Shown: positions 59,192-64,000 of the stretch, in pieces | Position numbering within the stretch: the stretch's first letter is position 1 | Layout: each line of letters begins with the position of its first letter | Assembly: GCA_002422605.1 (NCBI GenBank) | Contig: DISW01000023.1 | Span: 408,264 to 472,263, forward strand | Origin: Bacteriovoracaceae bacterium UBA6200 | GTDB taxonomy: Bacteria > Bdellovibrionota > Bacteriovoracia > Bacteriovoracales > Bacteriovoracaceae | Direction of reading: 5' to 3' | Length of the DNA: 64,000 nt | Notes under the pieces: generated by a model | Seen by the model: only the letters and a program-made list of their open reading frames with translations | Databases searched by the model: none | What the model was told of the DNA's origin: nothing | Translations under genes and position numbers: made by a program

Positions 59192-60559
59192 TTAGCGTTT
59201 TTTTCTTCTAGGGGCCTTGCGGTAACGGCGTTGACCGCTTCTGCGTTTTTTTCTGATTTCGATTAAGTTGTTTTGTAGATCTTTAATGAAGACTGCAAGC
59301 TCTCTTCGGAATTGGGTTTCTCCCCCTGGTCCAAAGCTTGTCACATCTAAGAACCAATGATCATCCTGAGCAAGGTTATCGATGATAATAAAATTATTCT
59401 TTCCACTCGCTCCCACCACACGCCATGGATTAGTCTCATTGATCAGGAGAGGATTCTCTTGAATGGGACCAGTGGTTATTTCAAAGCTCGGGATCCCAAA
59501 GAGGCTTCGAGGGAACTGCATAATTTCACTCATGCTGGGACTTCCCGTTAGAAAGACGAAAGGCGTATTGATTATTTTAAGTTCACCAATGAAGCGCGAG
59601 AAATCCAGGGCATGATCACCCTCATAAGAACCGTAGGAGTGGTGGCCGCCAAAGAATTGATCGCCCTTTATAATGAATGCCGGACTTGGTTCCTCTTTCA
59701 GTTTAGAGTAAAACCATGCCGATTGATCTAAACCCAGATGCATACCCTCTGCATGATGGGACCGAAAGCTTCGTCCATCCAGGAAAAAGAGATTGAAATC
59801 CCCGAGGTTTAAAAGACCTCCATTGGCGGGACTTTTAGTCCAATTCTCTGCCCCTAAATCTTGAGCGAAAAAAATCTCAAATATGTCTTTTGATTCTTTC
59901 TTGTGAGAGAAATTTTCGTTGCCGTTTTTAACTCCGTAATCGTGATCACTCCAGACAGCATGGATCGGAATGAGTTTTTCCCTAAAGAAGAGGGGATTAT
60001 TAAAACGCATCTCTACGTAACGCTTCCAGATGAGGTCAGGACTCGTTACTTGAACAGTGGTTGGACTAGCGGCATCCGTATAAACAACGTTTCCCACCAA
60101 CACCAGATACTCCGGTGACTTACTCGCCAGCGTGTCCCATATCTGGGGAGCTTTTTCATAATAATCGTTAGCACCACTGGCCGCCGCTAAACGGAGCTTA
60201 TCACTTTTCCTCTGACCTCTTCCTACTAGTCTTTGATCAATGGGAGTCCCTTTATGGTAAATGAAAAGGTTGTACTCCCTCTGAGGATCACGGGCGAAAA
60301 TAATTTTATGAACGCTATAATTTGATGTATCACGTTCCACCAGTTTAATTTCCTCTGGTTTAAGAATGTCGCCTTCCTGACTCCTTAATTCGAAAGTTAA
60401 TTCTTTAGAACTTTCAGCAACAATACTAAATTCTACTTCACGGGAATTAGTAATCCCTTGAAGGACCGAAACCTTGGTGTATTTCTTAGTACCAAGTTGG
60501 GCGCAACCTATAAGGAGAAAAACCAGAAAGGGAAGTAATCTCACAAAGGGTATCCCCAT
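59192..60559 (-). CDS. PhoD-like metallophosphatase lipoprotein
   Basis: The lipobox L-I-G-C (Cys about 19) makes this a lipoprotein. The phosphatase region has W-S-D-H-D-Y-G (the family's D-H-D-Y-G) and G-G-H-H-S-Y-G. The usual upstream G-D-x-x-Y reads G-N-V-V-Y, so a metal-binding Asp seems replaced by Asn. The last ~25 residues are very basic (R-K-K-R-R-S-G-Q-R-R-Y-R). Function is likely altered or specialised. Overlaps maf by 19 bases. Confidence 0.75.
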   Translation of the reverse strand: MGIPFVRLLPFLVFLLIGCAQLGTKKYTKVSVLQGITNSREVEFSIVAESSKELTFELRSQEGDILKPEEIKLVERDTSNYSVHKIIFARDPQREYNLFIYHKGTPIDQRLVGRGQRKSDKLRLAAASGANDYYEKAPQIWDTLASKSPEYLVLVGNVVYTDAASPTTVQVTSPDLIWKRYVEMRFNNPLFFREKLIPIHAVWSDHDYGVKNGNENFSHKKESKDIFEIFFAQDLGAENWTKSPANGGLLNLGDFNLFFLDGRSFRSHHAEGMHLGLDQSAWFYSKLKEEPSPAFIIKGDQFFGGHHSYGSYEGDHALDFSRFIGELKIINTPFVFLTGSPSMSEIMQFPRSLFGIPSFEITTGPIQENPLLINETNPWRVVGASGKNNFIIIDNLAQDDHWFLDVTSFGPGGETQFRRELAVFIKDLQNNLIEIRKKRRSGQRRYRKAPRRKKR

Positions 60560-61143
60560 TTCATTAACAGGGAAGTGAGTTCAATGAGAGGAAGTCCGAT
60601 GATGGCGGTGTGATCGTTCATCTCTATTTTTTGAAAGAGTTTAATTCCTCGTCCTTCTAGTTTATAACTACCGGCACAATCCACCGGATTATCGGCCTTG
60701 ATATAAGAATGTATCTCTTCATCGTTTAGATTTCTCATATGAAGAGTCGTGGTATTAACAAAGCGCTCTTTCCCTTGAGGAGAAATGATGGTCACTGCCG
60801 TCAGAAGCTGATGGGCCTTGCCTTGCATTTCTTTAAGCTGTTTGAAAGCGGCTTCCGGAGTATAGGGCTTACTAAAGATTTTTTCCCCTAACGTGCAGAC
60901 TTGATCTGATCCGATCACACAGGCATCAGGGTTATTTGTAAACACCGCCTGGGCCTTACATTCAGAAAGAGTGAGTGCCAGATCATGGGGAGAGAGGGTG
61001 TTGTTTTTAAACTGGTCCTCGTCCACGCCAGGGGCCAGGGCCTTAAAGTCCCAACCTAACTGAGATAAAAGTTCCCCCCGATACTTAGACGTTGAGGCCA
61101 GGATTAGCGGGTAGGGTAATGTTAGTGATTTATCTTTTCCCAT
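60541..61143 (-). CDS. maf: Maf-family nucleotide pyrophosphatase
   Basis: The 200-residue protein has L-A-S-T-S-K-Y-R-G-E-L-L, G-S-D-Q-V and G-K-A-H-Q-L-L, which are Maf motifs. Members hydrolyse dTTP/UTP or m7GTP and house-clean modified nucleotides. The E-G-R-G-I-K-L-F segment fits the YceF (m7GTP) subgroup. It overlaps neighbours on both sides (22 and 19 bases). Confidence 0.93.
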   Translation of the reverse strand: MGKDKSLTLPYPLILASTSKYRGELLSQLGWDFKALAPGVDEDQFKNNTLSPHDLALTLSECKAQAVFTNNPDACVIGSDQVCTLGEKIFSKPYTPEAAFKQLKEMQGKAHQLLTAVTIISPQGKERFVNTTTLHMRNLNDEEIHSYIKADNPVDCAGSYKLEGRGIKLFQKIEMNDHTAIIGLPLIELTSLLMKWGYPL

Positions 61144-61427
61144 ATTTTTAAGCAGAAAATCCTATTTTGTTTAAGTTCCTTCCATGGAATATCCAGGATG
61201 ATATCTCTGGTTGGTGATCGGTTTATTCCCGCGGCCACAAAAGTCTTGTTAAGAGTGAGGGTGTAGTACTTTCTATAAAAGGCATACACCGCCGCATATT
61301 TTTCTTCTTTCGTCCCTGCTTCCGATAAAGCTTTCTCGAGTTTACGAACATGAGAGGCCACAGTCTCATTTAATTTTTTAGTTTCTTTATGGTCTGGATC
61401 CATGTGCCAATCTGACGGGATAATCAT
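61122..61427 (-). CDS. Small hypothetical protein in the ROK-Maf operon
   Basis: The 101-residue protein is mostly helical and charged, with a C-terminal R-I-F-C-L-K-I-W-E-K-I segment. No family recognised. Its ATG overlaps the ROK stop (TAATG) and its end overlaps maf by 22 bases, so it is tightly coupled and probably real. Confidence 0.6.
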   Translation of the reverse strand: MIIPSDWHMDPDHKETKKLNETVASHVRKLEKALSEAGTKEEKYAAVYAFYRKYYTLTLNKTFVAAGINRSPTRDIILDIPWKELKQNRIFCLKIWEKINH

Positions 61428-62365
61428 TAATGCAAAACCTCATCAAGAATATAGGCCGCTCCCCCGTAGATGGCGCCTTTATCAGAAGATAAACTGGCCT
61501 GTATAATCTTAACTCGCCCTCTTAGAGAGAAGTGAACGAGCTCATCAAATTTTTCCAGCACGATCTTATTAAAAGGTTCTCCGAGATTTGAAACTCCTCC
61601 GCCTATGATAAAAGCTTCTGGTCCAACAACGACTGCAATGCTGACAAGCCCGCGAGCAAGTTCTCCGGCAATAGTATGGATAACTTCAGTTGCCTTAGAG
61701 TGGCCTGCCTTAAATTCCTGGCCAAGTTTCTCAATAGACCAGGCTTCGCCAATCATTTCCTGGATCGTCTGCTTAATTCCTTGAGCAGAGAGGTAGCTTT
61801 CAATATGGTTCATTCCACCACAAGAGCATTGACGTTCTTTAGTGTGAGCAATCAGTACATGTCCGCCTTCACCTCCGAGTCCTTGGAACCCTACGTGAAG
61901 TTTTTTATTTAAAATAAGACCTGAACCAACACCAGTTCCAAGAGTGATAAGAACGAAATGCTTAAGTTCCTTCCCGGCCCCCCATCTATTTTCACCTACA
62001 GCGGCAAGATGAGCATCATTTTCGATAGCAGCTTTTGTCTTAAAATGTTTTTCAAACAAATATTTTAAAGGAACGTTGTGCCAACCCAAATTAGGAGCAT
62101 ATCCGACCATTCCAGTAACTGTGTTGGCCATCGGTGCGCCAGCTCCAACACCTAACACTCTTGGATCTCCCAATTGGATATTAAGTGTAGATTTAAGCAT
62201 TTCATTACAATCTTGGGCCAGTTCAGCAATGAAATTGTCCGGATCAATATTCTTATTCGTGGGCCTGTGATGGGATTTTAATAGGTTCCCCTCAAGGTCA
62301 AAGAGACCCATTTTTGAGTTCGTTCCGCCAATATCAATACCAAAGACGACTTGATCTTTTTTCAT
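61427..62365 (-). CDS. ROK-family sugar kinase
   Basis: The 312-residue protein has the ROK N-terminal G-I-D-I-G-G-T-N-S-K-M, V-G-A-G-A-P, the phosphate motif G-T-G-V-G-S-G, and C-S-C-G in the zinc region. The family usual C-x-C-G-x-x-G-C-x-E here reads C-S-C-G-G-M-N-H-I-E, so one zinc Cys is missing. Substrate is probably glucose or another hexose. First gene of the minus-strand run. Confidence 0.9.
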   Translation of the reverse strand: MKKDQVVFGIDIGGTNSKMGLFDLEGNLLKSHHRPTNKNIDPDNFIAELAQDCNEMLKSTLNIQLGDPRVLGVGAGAPMANTVTGMVGYAPNLGWHNVPLKYLFEKHFKTKAAIENDAHLAAVGENRWGAGKELKHFVLITLGTGVGSGLILNKKLHVGFQGLGGEGGHVLIAHTKERQCSCGGMNHIESYLSAQGIKQTIQEMIGEAWSIEKLGQEFKAGHSKATEVIHTIAGELARGLVSIAVVVGPEAFIIGGGVSNLGEPFNKIVLEKFDELVHFSLRGRVKIIQASLSSDKGAIYGGAAYILDEVLH

Positions 62366-62425
62366 TGTTAAAACGCTATCACGATTCAGGGGACAAGGCT
62401 ATAATGTACTCTTTTGGAGAGTAGC

Positions 62426-62977
62426 ATGACTTTTAGCAGATACCTTGATTACTATCCCGCATTAGGCTCTCGAGTTTATGCGGCTCCCGGTTCACATATC
62501 ATTGGCCGTGCCGAGCTTGGTAACGATGTGAACGTCTGGTATAACGCCGTGATTCGCGCTGATGTTAACTACATAAAAATTGGCCATAACACCAATATCC
62601 AAGATCTTTGCATGCTCCACGTAACGGAAATGAATTCATTAGAAATCGGTGAAAATACCTCCTTAGGACATTCAGTTATTCTCCACGGCTGCAAAATTGG
62701 CAGTGGGTGTTTAATAGGCATGGGTGCTATCATCCTTGACGGTGCCGAGATTGGTGACAACTGTCTTGTTGCCGCCGGTTCTTTAGTTTCTCCAGGTAAG
62801 AAGTTTCCTCCAGGAAGCATGATTAAAGGTCGTCCTGCAGTCGTTGATCGTCCTTTAAGCGCTGAAGAAATTGAAAGGACCGCCAATCACTATAAATCTT
62901 ATATTCACTATAAAGAGCAATATTTAGAAATGGGTGATAATGGAATTGATCAAAAAGACGCCACTAACAAGACTTAA
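62426..62977 (+). CDS. Gamma-class carbonic anhydrase-like hexapeptide protein
   Basis: Start at the ATG after GGAGAG. The 183-residue protein has left-handed beta-helix repeats (I-G-R-A-E-L-G-N-D-V-N-V-W, I-G-E-N-T-S-L-G-H-S-V) and N-x-x-D-L-C-M-L-H-V and G-H-S-V-I-L-H-G-C with metal-binding His. YrdA-type protein of the gamma-CA family, probably acting on CO2 or an unknown acyl substrate. Overlaps the YihY start by 44 bases. Confidence 0.9.
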   Translation: MTFSRYLDYYPALGSRVYAAPGSHIIGRAELGNDVNVWYNAVIRADVNYIKIGHNTNIQDLCMLHVTEMNSLEIGENTSLGHSVILHGCKIGSGCLIGMGAIILDGAEIGDNCLVAAGSLVSPGKKFPPGSMIKGRPAVVDRPLSAEEIERTANHYKSYIHYKEQYLEMGDNGIDQKDATNKT

Positions 62978-63773
62978 AAATCTTGTCGATAAGGTCTACG
63001 AAGATAACCTCTTTCTCCTCTCATCATCGGTTTCTTACTATTCGGCCCTGGCGATCGCTCCATTCTTATTAATTCTCCTGGCGGTGGCCTCTCTTATTGG
63101 CGAAGATGTTCAGACAAAGGTGATCAAACTTTGTACTGAGTTTTCGCAAGAAATGGGGACCATGACCCAAATCATTTTCAATAATGTAAATGAAGGGGTA
63201 GATATCGGTTCTATTTCCGGGATCGTCGGTCTGGTTATTATTCTTTGGACGGCTTCCTTAGTTTTTCTGCAATTACGTTATTCTTTTAATGTTATATATC
63301 GACAGCATAATCCTCTTACTCCTATTTCTGTTGTGAGTTTTGTAAAAGAGCGTATCTTCGCCATGGGCGTTGTTGTTATCTCTGGAGTTTTTCTTATTAT
63401 CTCCGCTTCGCTTCCTGGATTAGTTGCCTATTTCCTCAAAGATCATTCAAACATTGTCTTGTACCGAATTATTGCCTTTTTGATAAATGTTTTCACATAC
63501 ATTGTTACTTTCTGGCTCATTCAATATTATGCTCCTTCGGTCAAACCTCGAAAGAGAGATGCTTTTAAAATGAGCATTCTGTCTTCAATTTTCTTCATTC
63601 TTGGGAATATGGTTCTGGCCCGTTATTTTAGCAATGTTGCTTCCAGTTCTATTTATGGGGCGGCGGCTTCTCTCCTCGTTTTTCTTATTTGGGTTTTTTA
63701 TTCTTCATTCACTTTATTCCTTAGTGCTGAAATTTTTCTCTTTTATAAGGATTCTAAAAAAGTGAAGCTTTAG
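62934..63773 (+). CDS. YihY/BrkB-family inner membrane protein
   Basis: The 279-residue protein has about six membrane helices and the family start S-S-S-V-S-Y-Y-S-A-L-A-I-A-P-F. The function is not established (formerly linked to ribonuclease BN by mistake). Starts at GTG 62934 or ATG 62940; the second is plausible as well. Coupled to the carbonic anhydrase gene by overlap. Confidence 0.9.
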   Translation: MIMELIKKTPLTRLKNLVDKVYEDNLFLLSSSVSYYSALAIAPFLLILLAVASLIGEDVQTKVIKLCTEFSQEMGTMTQIIFNNVNEGVDIGSISGIVGLVIILWTASLVFLQLRYSFNVIYRQHNPLTPISVVSFVKERIFAMGVVVISGVFLIISASLPGLVAYFLKDHSNIVLYRIIAFLINVFTYIVTFWLIQYYAPSVKPRKRDAFKMSILSSIFFILGNMVLARYFSNVASSSIYGAAASLLVFLIWVFYSSFTLFLSAEIFLFYKDSKKVKL

Positions 63774-63774
63774 G

Positions 63775-63794
63775 TACTTTCGCCGGCGAAAGTA
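63775..63794. repeat. 20-bp perfect palindrome after yihY
   Basis: TACTTTCGCC and GGCGAAAGTA are perfect inverted arms with no spacer, immediately after the yihY stop. It might form a terminator-like hairpin (with a T-run only some 15-25 bases on) or be a binding site for a dimeric regulator of the next gene. Confidence 0.55.
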
Positions 63795-63816
63795 AAACCG
63801 CTTCAATTTTTTTCTT

Positions 63817-63851
63817 CTTGACTTGTACGTAACTTTTCCGTTAAAGTCAAG
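63817..63851. promoter_or_regulatory. Dyad with -35-like sequence before the last gene
   Basis: CTTGACTT (63817-63824) and AAGTCAAG (63844-63851) are inverted arms 19 bases apart; the first includes a TTGACT -35-like hexamer and the second abuts the ATG at 63853. Confidence 0.4.
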
Positions 63852-63852
63852 C

Positions 63853-64000
63853 ATGAAACTTTCACATTTAACTGATCATGCTTTATTTTTTGATACGAAG
63901 TCGCTTATTGTTCACGAGCGAAGTCTCGTTTTAAAACTTCTCTATCATCTAAAAGAGATAGATCGAAGAAAGCTTTATTCAGACTATAAATGCTCCTCAT
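63853..64000 (+). CDS. N-terminal part of a probable HNH-endonuclease-family protein
   Basis: Open to the window end (49 codons). The start M-K-L-S-H-L-T-D and then H-L-K-E-I-D-R-R-K-L-Y-S-D resemble the N-terminal helical domain of the HNH proteins that occur in many copies in bdellovibrio-type genomes. The HNH motif itself is beyond the window, so the call rests on that N-terminal pattern. Confidence 0.55.
   Translation, partial: MKLSHLTDHALFFDTKSLIVHERSLVLKLLYHLKEIDRRKLYSDYKCSS

Overview
The window looks like chromosomal DNA from a Gram-negative bacterium of moderate G+C (roughly low-to-mid 40s by eye, not computed). Many exported proteins, lipoproteins, outer-membrane barrels, two PilZ proteins and a C-terminal partial gene resembling the multicopy HNH-endonuclease family of bdellovibrios suggest a Bdellovibrionota member, probably of the Bacteriovorax/Peredibacter side. 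That placement is inference. I saw no rRNA, tRNA, insertion sequence, prophage or CRISPR array. Gene density is high, with many stop/start overlaps and compact GC-rich hairpin terminators.

Layout. 1-8.6 kb: end of a ribonucleotide reductase gene, then housekeeping and repair genes (MsrA, NSUN-like RNA methyltransferase, uracil-DNA glycosylase, an exonuclease with a degenerate GIY-YIG module, a QueD-like protein, a ceramidase-like membrane protein). 8.8-12.1 kb: an acyl-CoA module, in which a TetR regulator and two hot-dog thioesterases diverge from a FadI-type thiolase and a third thioesterase around a near-perfect 20-bp operator. 12.3-13.9 kb: three tandem paralogous secreted proteins of unknown function. 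14-21.3 kb: YebC, two-subunit class I fumarase with a histone-H1-like tail, Hsp20 with a sigma-32-like promoter, and OsmC overlapped antisense by a subtilase. 21.4-28.3 kb: a five-gene co-directional run: LysR regulator, HEXXH-protease/outer-membrane-barrel fusion, methyltransferase, lipoprotein and ThrE exporter. 28.3-30.2 kb: small lipoproteins, including a metzincin-motif lipoprotein. 30.2-33.6 kb: fadBA with a dyad around its promoter.

34-37.7 kb: DTW-domain tRNA enzyme, FliA-like sigma factor, secreted HEXXH protein, and a strong sigma-54 promoter motif in front of a 33-residue membrane peptide. 37.8-42.4 kb: proB-proA-yajQ-yqeY-M24 peptidase-DUF523 on the minus strand, with three adjacent RNA-type hairpins between proB and proA. 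42.7-44.1 kb: scoAB CoA-transferase. 44.2-53.2 kb: secreted endonuclease I, RlmM-like methyltransferase, FAD oxidase, 5'-nucleotidase, U32 RNA-hydroxylation protein, RluE-like pseudouridine synthase. 53.2-57.4 kb: eIF1/YciH homolog with a second DTW enzyme, then a GT2 glycosyltransferase/YaiO barrel pair beside a PilZ protein, which looks like a c-di-GMP-linked exopolysaccharide unit. 57.4-64 kb: Pro/Gly-rich Cys protein, a five-gene minus-strand operon (ROK kinase, unknown, Maf, PhoD-like lipoprotein, SrkA kinase), gamma carbonic anhydrase, YihY, and the start of an HNH-type gene.

Functionally the window combines fatty-acid/ketoacid-CoA catabolism (fadI, fadBA, scoAB, thioesterases), RNA modification (at least six enzymes), and a surface/secreted hydrolase repertoire. 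The items most worth follow-up are the three-paralog secreted family, the sigma-54-linked micropeptide and other unannotated micropeptides, the protease-barrel operon, the subtilase tail overprinted on osmC, and several leader hairpins that bury Shine-Dalgarno sequences.
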